7,431 nucleotides of DNA from Pseudomonadota bacterium (GTDB lineage Bacteria > BMS3Abin14). This document shows positions 1-5,525 of the stretch, piece by piece (positions within the stretch are counted from its first letter, which is position 1; each line of letters begins with the position of its first letter). The stretch is from the NCBI GenBank assembly GCA_003229755.1, contig QIFJ01000073.1:1-7431 (forward strand). Direction: 5' to 3'. The translations under genes and the position numbers were made by a program. The notes beneath the pieces were generated by a model, which ran no database searches, was not told where the DNA came from, and was given only the letters and a program-made list of their open reading frames with translations.

Positions 1-548
1 GCGGCTTCCACACCGTAGGCTCCTTCGCCGAGGTAGATCTGGTTCAGATACATGTGGAGGATCTCTTCCTTGGAATAGCGCCGCTCGATGTTGATAGCAA
101 GCACAGCCTCCTTCAGTTTGCGTACGAGGGTCTTTTCCGAGGTCAGAAACAGCACCTTTGCCAGTTGCTGAGTCAGGGTACTGCCACCCTGTGCCATGCT
201 AAGAGTTGTTATATCCGTCCACGCGGCCCTGGCTATTCCAATGAAATCAAGCCCGAAGTGACTGTAAAAGCGTGAATCCTCAACCGCTATTATCGCCTGG
301 ATGAGATGCTGCGGGATCCTTTCCATGGGCACCGGGATCCTTCGTTCGACAAACAGGGATTTGATGGGTTTCCCATCGTCGGAAACTATAGTCGTTACAG
401 CGCTGGGTTCATAAACCTGAAGTGACTCGACTTGGGGCAGGTCCTGCGTCAAGGCGAGGAGCAGCCCCACAAAAACGCCGACAATAACGGCAGCGCCAAG
501 GGGCAGCAATAACCATACGTTTCTTTTAATGTTGGATATCTTTGTCAA
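1..548 (-). CDS. Penicillin-binding protein 1A family, N-terminal part (runs off the left edge)
   Basis: Class A penicillin-binding proteins polymerise lipid II into glycan strands (GT51 domain) and cross-link them (transpeptidase domain) at the outer face of the inner membrane. Reading the minus strand from a TTG at 548-546 gives 182 codons. A short cytoplasmic tail is followed by one membrane segment (about residues 11-33) and then the GT51 domain. Visible GT51 motifs are EDSRFYSHFG (90-99, catalytic Glu90), QGGSTLTQQLAK (120-131), RKLKE (143-147, second conserved Glu) and KEEILHMYLNQIYLG (160-174) running into GEGAYGVEA. The rest of GT51 and the transpeptidase domain lie beyond base 1. No ATG or GTG lies in a sensible place; the TTG is chosen because it immediately precedes the basic tail and membrane helix, but its ribosome-binding site is weak. 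The frame stays open upstream to a TAG at 659-657, through a heptamer array that I take as non-coding. Family call is firm, start is not. Confidence 0.93.
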   Translation of the reverse strand, partial: MTKISNIKRNVWLLLPLGAAVIVGVFVGLLLALTQDLPQVESLQVYEPSAVTTIVSDDGKPIKSLFVERRIPVPMERIPQHLIQAIIAVEDSRFYSHFGLDFIGIARAAWTDITTLSMAQGGSTLTQQLAKVLFLTSEKTLVRKLKEAVLAINIERRYSKEEILHMYLNQIYLGEGAYGVEA

Positions 549-573
549 TCCAGGAACCGTCCAATGTGGTTTA

Positions 574-622
574 CGTAATGCGTAACGCGTGATGAGTGGA
601 AACAGGCTACAGGCTATAGGCC
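574..622. repeat. Heptamer array A (cgtaatg then acaggct units)
   Basis: Seven consecutive 7-base units: cgtaatg, cgtaacg and cgtgatg (574-594), agtggaa (595-601), then acaggct twice and ataggcc (602-622). The unit changes from a cgtNNNg type to an aggct type without breaking the 7-base spacing. The first type recurs at 2752-2772. The array ends about 26 bases from the proposed PBP start codon. Confidence 0.8.
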
Positions 623-653
623 CTTCGACTAAATCAGTGGCGATGCTCAGGAC

Positions 654-751
654 AGGCTATGGGCTATAGGCGGTAGGCTGTAGGTTAAACAAAACTATCA
701 ACTAACAACTTCTAATTTCCAATTTCCAATATCCAATTTCCATTACTCCAA
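654..751. repeat. Heptamer array B (aggctat drifting to ttccaat)
   Basis: Fourteen units can be laid on one 7-base grid. Five aggctat-like units (654-688, including aggcggt and aggctgt) are followed by acaaaac, tatcaac, taacaac and ttctaat. The grid then passes into ttccaat, ttccaat, atccaat, ttccatt and actccaa. The two cores (654-681 and 696-744) are unmistakable; the joining units are weaker and could be coincidental. The aggctat core has a near-identical inverted partner in array F (3043-3065). Confidence 0.85.
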
Positions 752-870
752 TATTCTATCCTTGGAATGCTGAGCTACCGTTTATGTGGACGCCTCTGTG
801 GGCGAAGGCTTTCCGTTTTTTAATCCTGATATGTTTATCATATTACATGGATACTATGCCAGCACAGGCT

Positions 871-912
871 TTCCATTCTCCAATTTCCAATTTCCATTCT
901 CCAATTTCCAAT
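871..912. repeat. Heptamer array C: a 21-base block duplicated exactly
   Basis: Units ttccatt, ctccaat and ttccaat (871-891) are repeated exactly at 892-912. This is both a perfect 21-base tandem duplication and a six-unit heptamer array of the same ttccaat family as array B, in the same orientation. A 21-base step preserves reading frame, so it reads as a repeated HSPISNF peptide in a spurious open frame here. Confidence 0.9.
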
Positions 913-989
913 CTCAGGCACATCGCCTCTCTTGAAAGTTTTAAGGGGTTATGTCATTTTGGCGTGAATCCATTTTACAGAGGTGAAAT

Positions 990-1535
990 ATGAACAGGAA
1001 AGAAGCCCTGGATCTTATCAGAGCCAGAGTTAAAGAACCGAATTTGATCAAACATATGCTCGCAACCGAGGCTGTAATGCGTGCATTAGCTGAGCATTTC
1101 GACGAAGATCCTGATGTCTGGGGCCTTGCGGGTCTGGTGCACGATCTCGACTACAATGAGACTGTTGACAACTTCCCTCGCCACGGCTATGTGACCTCCG
1201 AGATCCTGAGGGAAAAGGGCGTCGACGAGGAACTTCTGAATGCTATTGTCTCCCACGCAGGACACAGGGAGAGGGTAACTTTCATGGACAAAGCTCTTTA
1301 CTGCGCAGATCCGATCACAGGCCTGATAGTGGCAGCAGCCCTGATCAGACCTGAAAAGAAGCTGGAACCGGTCAAGCTTAAAAGTCTGAGAAAGAGATTC
1401 AAGGAGAAGCATTTTGCGAAGGGTGCTGACAGGAAACAGATCATGGCCTGCGAGGAACTGGATCTCGATCTTGAGGAGTTTCTGGAGATCAGCCTTAACG
1501 CATGCAAGGGAATTGCCGCGGACCTGGGACTGTAA
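990..1535 (+). CDS. HD-domain (HDIG-type) metal-dependent phosphohydrolase
   Basis: This is a single-domain HD-superfamily protein of 181 residues. The superfamily uses His/Asp-bound divalent metals to hydrolyse phosphate esters; the substrate of this cytoplasmic subfamily is not known to me. Candidate metal ligands follow the H...HD...D pattern: His22, His51-Asp52 (in GLVHDLDYNE), and Asp106 in the motif YCADPITGL (103-111). His65 and His89/His92 lie between them and are likely auxiliary active-site residues. The C-terminal third (about 120-181) is charged and helical and is typical of small HDIG proteins in Firmicutes and deltaproteobacteria. The ATG at 990 is preceded by AGAGGTG at good spacing. 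The TAA is 2 bases before the carbonic anhydrase-like gene, so the two are probably co-transcribed and translationally coupled. No signal peptide or membrane segment is visible. The fold call is strong; the function is open. Confidence 0.92.
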   Translation: MNRKEALDLIRARVKEPNLIKHMLATEAVMRALAEHFDEDPDVWGLAGLVHDLDYNETVDNFPRHGYVTSEILREKGVDEELLNAIVSHAGHRERVTFMDKALYCADPITGLIVAAALIRPEKKLEPVKLKSLRKRFKEKHFAKGADRKQIMACEELDLDLEEFLEISLNACKGIAADLGL

Positions 1536-1537
1536 GG

Positions 1538-2062
1538 ATGCAAGAGAGGATTCTTCCATACCGGGGTACACTGCCCCAACTGGGTGAGAAAGTTTTTCTG
1601 GCTCCCACTGCCTGCCTGACAGGTGACATTATTGTTGGTGATGATTCAAGCTTCTGGTTTAATGTTACTGCAAGGGGGGATGTAAATCATATCAGGGTAG
1701 GGGAAAGGACCAACATCCAGGACGGCAGCGTTCTGCACGTTACTTCAAAAAAATTTCCCCTTTTTATTGGCAGCGGTGTTACAGGGGGACATGCGGTTGT
1801 CCTCCACGGGTGCGAGATCATGGACGATTGCCTTATCGGTATAGGTGCCAGAGTTCTTGACGGCGCAGTAATAGAGAAGGGGTCTATCGTTGGAGCCGGG
1901 GCAGTTGTTTCGCCGGGAACGCGTATTCCAGGTGGTCACCTGGCACTTGGAATACCAGCAAAGGTAGTACGACCTCTGAAGGATGAAGAGTTCGAGCTGA
2001 TACACAGAACGGCTGAACATTATATAATCCTCAAGAACGAATATCTTTTGAAATATAAGTAG
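1538..2062 (+). CDS. Gamma-class carbonic anhydrase / YrdA-like left-handed beta-helix protein
   Basis: This is a 174-residue hexapeptide-repeat protein of the gamma carbonic anhydrase (Cam/YrdA/PaaY) group, whose members form trimers with zinc sites between subunits. Conserved positions present are Arg46-Gly-Asp48 (RGDVN), Gln61-Asp62 in RTNIQDG, and the three zinc-ligand histidines: His67 (VLHVT), His85 and His90 (GGHAVVLHGC). Repeating GxG/V-type turns build the beta-helix from about 18 to 140. A helical tail, about 147-174, packs back on it. The spacing between the first and second histidine is short, as in YrdA/PaaY types lacking the acidic loop of Methanosarcina Cam, and many such proteins show little measured carbonic anhydrase activity. 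I choose ATG 1538 because the product then begins MQERILPYRG like its relatives. An in-frame ATG at 1502 inside the upstream gene would add 12 unlikely residues. It is the second gene of the operon with the HD protein. Confidence 0.94.
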   Translation: MQERILPYRGTLPQLGEKVFLAPTACLTGDIIVGDDSSFWFNVTARGDVNHIRVGERTNIQDGSVLHVTSKKFPLFIGSGVTGGHAVVLHGCEIMDDCLIGIGARVLDGAVIEKGSIVGAGAVVSPGTRIPGGHLALGIPAKVVRPLKDEEFELIHRTAEHYIILKNEYLLKYK

Positions 2063-2100
2063 ATATATAGCTTTACTAATGTATAATATTAACAATAATT

Positions 2101-2140
2101 AGAGCATTAGAGCATTAGAGCATTAGAGCATTAGAGCATT
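2101..2140. repeat. Octamer array, five perfect copies of agagcatt
   Basis: Five perfect head-to-tail copies of an 8-base unit lie 38 bases after the carbonic anhydrase-like gene. It is the only array here with a period other than 7 and the only multi-copy array that is fully perfect, which suggests recent expansion. It abuts the heptamer array at 2141 directly. A single inverted copy (aatgctctaatta) is embedded in array F at 3105-3117. Confidence 0.95.
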
Positions 2141-2238
2141 GGAAATTGGAGATTGGAAATTCTAAATTAGATTGGTTTGAATTCACTAATCACGAATCAC
2201 TAATCACCAATTACTAATAACTCATAACCAATTACTGG
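2141..2238. repeat. Heptamer array D (ggaaatt drifting to tcactaa)
   Basis: Fourteen 7-base steps can be drawn: ggaaatt, ggagatt, ggaaatt, ctaaatt, then two weak units, then tcactaa, tcacgaa, tcactaa, tcaccaa, ttactaa, taactca, taaccaa and ttactgg. The first part is the reverse complement of the ttccaat family of arrays B and C; the second part is a family not seen elsewhere in the window. The array ends 27 bases before the next start codon, so it fills almost all of the promoter region of the downstream gene. Confidence 0.85.
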
Positions 2239-2265
2239 TTCCTTAACATGCTGCCCGGAGAAAAA

Positions 2266-2712
2266 ATGGGCAAGATAAAACCTCTAAAAAGCAGCCCTGT
2301 GTTTTCAAATTTATCTGACAAGGAGCTGGCCCTCTTTTCCAGAATAGTATCCGTAGAAGAATGTTCAACGGATACCGTTCTCCTGGCTGAAAATATGAAG
2401 AGCGAATCCTTTTACCTGATCGACGAGGGAGAAGTCCTGATATCAATAGCAGGCCGAAATTCGGAGGAGGGACTCACACTCGTTGATGGTGAATCGTTTG
2501 CTGAGTGGGCTCTGCTGGGTCCGAGGCATCTCAGTGTTGTGTCTGCCCGTGTTGTGGAACAAACGAAACTGCTGGTTGTAAAACTTTCGGATTTCGAAAA
2601 GTTCATGGAAGAGGAACCGGTAATCGCGCTCAAGGTTCAGCGTGAACTCCTGAAGCTGGTATGGGACTCTGTTGACGAGCTTAAGGATACTATTATTAGT
2701 GATAGTGATTGA
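2266..2712 (+). CDS. Stand-alone cyclic-nucleotide-binding-fold (CNB/cNMP) protein
   Basis: This 148-residue protein is essentially one CNB domain (about 10-115) plus a helical tail (118-148), with no DNA-binding helix-turn-helix, kinase or channel part. The hallmark beta-roll is visible: SESFYLIDEGEVLIS (46-60) and the phosphate-binding cassette region GESFAEWALLGPRHLSV (75-91). Glu80 matches the conserved ribose-binding glutamate. The usual Arg-Ser/Ala/Thr that grips the cyclic phosphate appears replaced by Leu89-Ser90, so ligand binding is doubtful or altered. I choose ATG 2266 over the in-frame ATG 2248 because GGAG at 2257-2260 sits 5 bases before it. It stands alone between two repeat-rich spacers. 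It may act by protein-protein contact as a regulatory subunit; partner and ligand cannot be read from the sequence. Confidence 0.85.
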   Translation: MGKIKPLKSSPVFSNLSDKELALFSRIVSVEECSTDTVLLAENMKSESFYLIDEGEVLISIAGRNSEEGLTLVDGESFAEWALLGPRHLSVVSARVVEQTKLLVVKLSDFEKFMEEEPVIALKVQRELLKLVWDSVDELKDTIISDSD

Positions 2713-2716
2713 GCGA

Positions 2717-2772
2717 GTTCCAGGTTCCAAGTTCCATGTTCCAAGTGATGATCGTAATGCGTGACGCGTTAA
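2717..2772. repeat. Heptamer array E (gttccaa then cgtaatgcgt units)
   Basis: Eight 7-base steps: gttccag, gttccaa, gttccat and gttccaa (2717-2744), then gtgatga, tcgtaat, gcgtgac and gcgttaa. The array begins 4 bases after the stop codon of the CNB gene. The second half matches the start of array A (574-594) in the same orientation. The first half is the inverted form of the ttggaac family in array G. Confidence 0.85.
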
Positions 2773-2860
2773 ACCAGGCAATGTGCCTACAAAAACTCAT
2801 CCTCTCCCCTGCCGGCCCATGGCCGGAGTCCCTCGTCCCAAGACCCATGTCCCAGAAATA

Positions 2861-2882
2861 GTCATCGCGAGGAATGCAATGA
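2861..2882. repeat. Possible degenerate dispersed repeat (catcgcgaggaatgcaatga)
   Basis: The sequence resembles the cattgcgaggaatgaaatga type of interspersed repeat that I recall from many draft bacterial genomes. There is only one copy in this window, so this rests on memory and not on repetition seen here. Confidence 0.3.
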
Positions 2883-3044
2883 TACTCCGATACAATGGCC
2901 GAAACCCTGGATTACCAAATGTAAATCAGGCCGGGGTTTTGGTGAATCACGAAGCGAAATACTGATTCCACCCCCCCCCATCCCCTTCATCCCTGTTAAA
3001 ATCAATCGCCCGCCCTTATCCCCTCTCGCTTCTCATTCCCTTCC

Positions 3045-3135
3045 TATAGCCTACCGCCTATAGCCTATAGCCTATAGCCTGGTTCCCCTAATTTCTAATG
3101 TTCCAATGCTCTAATTAAACGTTGAACGTTCAAAG
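3045..3135. repeat. Heptamer array F (tatagcc through ttccaat to ttgaacg)
   Basis: Thirteen 7-base steps: tatagcc, taccgcc and three tatagcc (3045-3079), then tggttcc, cctaatt, tctaatg, ttccaat, gctctaa, ttaaacg, ttgaacg and ttcaaag. The array may start earlier, since tctcgct, tctcatt and cccttcc (3024-3044) fit the same grid. It contains inverted pieces of arrays B (aggctat) and of the octamer array (agagcatt), plus a direct ttccaat. It looks like a patchwork of the unit families found elsewhere. Confidence 0.85.
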
Positions 3136-3141
3136 TACAAT

Positions 3142-3156
3142 AGGGTAGGCTACCCT
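3142..3156. promoter_or_regulatory. Inverted repeat AGGGTAG-g-CTACCCT, possible operator
   Basis: A perfect 7+7 inverted repeat with a single central base lies 98 bases before the ppx start and directly after the candidate -10 TACAAT. The tiny centre suits a dimeric protein-binding site better than an RNA hairpin. No known regulator motif is recognised. Confidence 0.35.
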
Positions 3157-3192
3157 TACAGTGAAAATGACATTTTTCGCTTTCCGTTGAGC

Positions 3193-3215
3193 AAAAAGCC
3201 ATGGATGGACTTTTT
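3193..3215 (+). terminator. Terminator- or attenuator-like hairpin in the ppx leader
   Basis: AAAAAG-CCA pairs with TGG-(A)-CTTTTT around a tgga loop. This gives a 9-base-pair stem with one bulged A, ending in five T. It lies 38 bases before the ppx start and far (480 bases) from the upstream gene. It may therefore end read-through, attenuate ppx-tyrS, or be part of a repeated element. The stem is A/T-rich and the T-run short, so a weak terminator at best. Confidence 0.4.
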
Positions 3216-3253
3216 ACGACCCTGTCAATAATAGAAAGATCGGGGAGTGGAAA

Positions 3254-4165
3254 ATTAAAGTAGCTTCCATCGACATAGGAACAAATACGATCAGATGCCT
3301 CATTGCCGAGGTGTCTTTAAGCGGCATTAAGCCCCTTCGGATCTACAGGGAGATCGTAAGGCTCGGAGAGGGCCTTCGCGATTCCGGCCAACTGCAGGGT
3401 GAGCCGGTGCAGAGGGCCCTCAGAGTCCTGGAAGCGTTCTCGACACGAATTAGAGAGGCGGGAGTGGACCGTGCGGCTGCCGTGGCAACGAGCGCGGTCA
3501 GGGAAGGTGATTCGTCGGGAAATTTCATGGAAGAGGCTGAAAGCCTCCTCGGATTCCCCGTGGAAGTGATAACCGGTGACAGTGAGGCTCGCCTTACGAC
3601 CCTGGGTGTACAGGGAGGAATAGGGCCTGTCGAGGACGGTATCGTTGTGGATATTGGAGGCGGAAGCACCGAGATCGTACGTTTGAAAAGCGGTTCTGTT
3701 GTCTGGACGAGGAGCCTGGACGCAGGAGTTGTGCATCTGACCGAGAAATATCTTCAAACCGATCCTCCGACGGAAGCTGAAATAAAGAGATTCAATCAAA
3801 TTGTAGCCGCGTTGATCCATGGGATGACCGAAGGTGGCGGGAACTTTGTCGGGACGGCGGGCACTCCAACAACCCTGGCGGCCCTCGATTTAGGCATTGA
3901 CGAATACGACCCTACTCTGGTAAATGGTCACGTCCTGACCTTCAGCCGCCTGGATGAACTGGCCGGCATTCTCCTGGGAATGAGATCAAAAAGCCGACTG
4001 GATCTTCCGGGCATGGAAAAGGGAAGGGAGGATTTGATAGTGGCTGGCATTCTTATGCTGCTGCAGTTTATGAAATACTGGAGTTATAAAGAGTTACTGG
4101 TCAGCGATTGGGGGCTTCTGGAGGGAGTGGCCATGGATCTCGCAGACAGAGCTGTGGCTAAATAG
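3254..4165 (+). CDS. Ppx/GppA family phosphatase (exopolyphosphatase / pppGpp phosphatase), apparent ATT start
   Basis: This is a 303-residue, two-lobed ASKHA-fold enzyme. Relatives remove terminal phosphate from polyphosphate or convert pppGpp to ppGpp; this short form lacks the C-terminal HD extension of E. coli Ppx and GppA. Motifs are the phosphate-1 loop ASIDIGTNTIR (4-14), ATSAVREG (78-85), ITGDSEARL (106-114, Glu111 at the general-base position), VVDIGGGSTE (131-140), GTAGTPTTLAAL (200-211) and LLVSDWGLLEGV (281-292). The start is odd. The first GTG in frame (3311) would delete the phosphate-1 loop, and no ATG, GTG or TTG precedes the loop in frame. ATT at 3254 gives MKVASIDIG, the family's usual N-terminus, with GGGGAG (3242-3247) 6 bases upstream. 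The alternative is a one-base error or frameshift after the GTG at 3247. It is the first gene of a probable operon with tyrS, 22 bases away. Family certain, start tentative. Confidence 0.92.
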   Translation: MKVASIDIGTNTIRCLIAEVSLSGIKPLRIYREIVRLGEGLRDSGQLQGEPVQRALRVLEAFSTRIREAGVDRAAAVATSAVREGDSSGNFMEEAESLLGFPVEVITGDSEARLTTLGVQGGIGPVEDGIVVDIGGGSTEIVRLKSGSVVWTRSLDAGVVHLTEKYLQTDPPTEAEIKRFNQIVAALIHGMTEGGGNFVGTAGTPTTLAALDLGIDEYDPTLVNGHVLTFSRLDELAGILLGMRSKSRLDLPGMEKGREDLIVAGILMLLQFMKYWSYKELLVSDWGLLEGVAMDLADRAVAK

Positions 4166-4187
4166 ATGAACAGGAGCTTCGAGGAAG

Positions 4188-5420
4188 ATGAACCTGAAGA
4201 ATGAGCTGAAAAGACAGCTGGAACTGATAAAGAGGGGTGTTGTGGACTTCATCTCCGAGGAGGAGATGAGAAGCAAACTCACCAGATCCCTGGATGACGG
4301 AAAGCCGCTGCGGATAAAGGCTGGTTTTGACCCGACCGCCCCCGATCTTCACCTGGGGCACACGGTCCTTCTTCAGAAAATGAGACACTTCCAGGACCTG
4401 GGTCACCATGTGATATTCCTCATCGGGGACTATACAGGGATGATCGGAGACCCAACGGGCCGCTCTGAAACAAGAATAGCGCTCACTGAAGAGGAAGTCC
4501 TCGAAAACGCAAAGACATATCAGGAACAGACCTTCAAAATACTGGACGTCGACAGGACCGAAGTGGTTTTCAACAGCTCATGGATGAAGAAACTCAGTGC
4601 CCATGATCTGATCGAACTGGCGGCCAAATACAGCGTCGCAAGGATGCTTGAGCGGGACGATTTCAGAAGGCGTTACACGGAACATAGGCACATAAGCATA
4701 CATGAATTCCTGTATCCGTTAATCCAGGGATATGATTCCGTCGTGCTTGAGGCAGACGTGGAGTTGGGCGGCACAGACCAGATGTTCAACCTCCTGGTGG
4801 GAAGAGATCTCATGAGAAGCTCTGGCCAGGAACCTCAGGTGGTGATCACGATGCCCTTGCTGGAGGGTACTGACGGCATCCAGAAGATGAGTAAGACATT
4901 CGATAATTACATCGGTGTTACAGATCCACCGGGGGAGATCTACGGCAAAATGATGTCTATCTCAGATGAATTGATGCTCAGGTATTATGAACTTCTGAGT
5001 TCCATCACCATAGATGAACTGGAAAAACTAAAAGGGGATATGGTATCAGGTGCCGTTCACCCTATGGACGCGAAGCGCTCTTTAGCCAGAGAGATAGTTG
5101 AACGTTACTATGACAGGAAAGCCGCCAAAGGCGCAGAAGAGCACTTCAACAAACTATTCTCCGAACGAAAATCCCTTGAAGAACTCGCAAATGATGAAAT
5201 GATTGACTTCTGGGAGATCAGCGAGGCTATGCCTCTGTTTAAAGTAGTAAGTTCTCTCAGAAATACAAGTACATCAGAGGCGATTCGTTTGATTAAGGGT
5301 GGTGCCGTTAGAGTTATGGAAGGGAAGGTGACGGATACAAATTATCTGGTCACCCCGGGGAAAGATAAAGTTATCAAAGTCGGTAAGAAATTTTTCCGTA
5401 TTTTGGAATCTAAAGAGTAA
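4188..5420 (+). CDS. tyrS: Tyrosyl-tRNA synthetase
   Basis: This class Ic aminoacyl-tRNA synthetase charges tRNA-Tyr with tyrosine in the cytoplasm. At 410 residues it is full length for the bacterial form. The Rossmann catalytic domain carries the HIGH-type signature HLGHT (55-59), the tyrosine-pocket segment ELGGTDQMFN (about 196-205) and the KMSKS-type loop KMSKT (233-237). An alpha-helical anticodon-binding region follows. The C-terminal S4 RNA-binding domain (about 351-410) begins FKVVSSLRNTSTSEAI. The HLGHT and KMSKT combination fits the TyrZ-like group more than the E. coli type, a judgement made by eye. The ATG at 4188 is preceded by GAGGAAG touching it and AGGAG (4172-4176) at 11 bases, so the ribosome-binding site is ambiguous, but the N-terminus fits the family. 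No T-box leader is visible. Confidence 0.98.
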   Translation: MNLKNELKRQLELIKRGVVDFISEEEMRSKLTRSLDDGKPLRIKAGFDPTAPDLHLGHTVLLQKMRHFQDLGHHVIFLIGDYTGMIGDPTGRSETRIALTEEEVLENAKTYQEQTFKILDVDRTEVVFNSSWMKKLSAHDLIELAAKYSVARMLERDDFRRRYTEHRHISIHEFLYPLIQGYDSVVLEADVELGGTDQMFNLLVGRDLMRSSGQEPQVVITMPLLEGTDGIQKMSKTFDNYIGVTDPPGEIYGKMMSISDELMLRYYELLSSITIDELEKLKGDMVSGAVHPMDAKRSLAREIVERYYDRKAAKGAEEHFNKLFSERKSLEELANDEMIDFWEISEAMPLFKVVSSLRNTSTSEAIRLIKGGAVRVMEGKVTDTNYLVTPGKDKVIKVGKKFFRILESKE

Positions 5421-5435
5421 CAACTTGTGAAATGA

Positions 5436-5498
5436 TCTTAAGATTTTGATCTTGGATTTTGGCTTTTGACCTTGGAACCTGGAACTTGGAACCTGACA
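5436..5498. repeat. Heptamer array G (ttttgac to cttggaa)
   Basis: Nine 7-base steps between tyrS and the lytic transglycosylase gene: tcttaag, attttga, tcttgga, ttttggc, ttttgac, cttggaa, cctggaa, cttggaa and cctgaca. The drift from an attttga to a cttggaa unit is gradual, each step differing by a few bases. The last part is the reverse complement of the gttccaa family in array E. The array occupies 63 of the 105 intergenic bases. Confidence 0.85.
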
Positions 5499-5525
5499 CC
5501 GAATTAAAGGGGTATTGACAACGGC

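Larger units (their letters stand above)
549..989. other. Divergent spacer between the PBP and HD genes, filled with heptamer arrays
   Basis: This 441-base gap separates the minus-strand PBP gene from the plus-strand HD gene, so it must carry promoters for both. I find no convincing -35/-10 pair. TTGAAA at 932-937 has only a poor -10 partner (CATTTT, 955-960). The gap holds three heptamer arrays (574-622, 654-751, 871-912). Between the first two is a 31-base non-repetitive piece beginning cttcgactaaat. The 752-870 stretch is non-repetitive and contains a small inverted repeat, ATATG/CATAT around 831-845. An open frame at 784-993 exists but looks spurious. Confidence 0.7.
2713..3253. other. 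Gene-free 541-base spacer upstream of the Ppx/GppA gene
   Basis: No convincing gene lies here. In order it holds heptamer array E (2717-2772), a small hairpin AGGC/GCCT (2776-2788), and a 15-base GC-rich inverted repeat CCGGCC-cat-GGCCGG (2812-2826). Then come a sequence resembling a dispersed bacterial repeat (2861-2882), an imperfect inverted repeat around 2901-2938, and a run of nine C (2971-2979) leading into a pyrimidine-rich strand. Heptamer array F (3045-3135) follows, then an inverted repeat (3142-3156) and a hairpin with a T-run (3193-3215). The promoter of the ppx-tyrS operon should be here. TACAAT at 3136-3141 is a possible -10, but with only TTAAAC (3115-3120, 15-base spacing) upstream. 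Confidence 0.7.

Noticed and set aside
54..275. 73-codon plus-strand open frame at the left edge
   Set aside because: It is antisense to the clear GT51 motifs of the PBP gene.
623..653. Insertion-sequence remnant between arrays A and B
   Set aside because: It is only 31 bases, with no terminal inverted repeats or target duplication visible.
654..912. CRISPR array
   Set aside because: The repeats are 7 bases, contiguous and without unique spacers; no cas gene is present.
784..993. 69-codon plus-strand open frame before the HD gene
   Set aside because: It runs through the exact 21-base duplication of array C (giving a repeated HSPISNF peptide), has no ribosome-binding site and no family resemblance, and overlaps the next start.
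1086..1579. Two minus-strand open frames over the HD gene
   Set aside because: They are shadows of a well-supported gene on the plus strand, with no recognisable motifs.
2901..2938. Rho-independent terminator for the CNB gene
   Set aside because: The inverted repeat is imperfect, lies about 190 bases after the stop and lacks a proper T-run.
2783..2965. 60-codon plus-strand open frame in the spacer after the CNB gene
   Set aside because: It has no ribosome-binding site, low-complexity proline-rich composition, and crosses palindromes and a dispersed-repeat-like sequence.
3317..3820. Minus-strand open frame of 167 codons over ppx
   Set aside because: It is antisense to conserved Ppx/GppA motifs and has no domain of its own.
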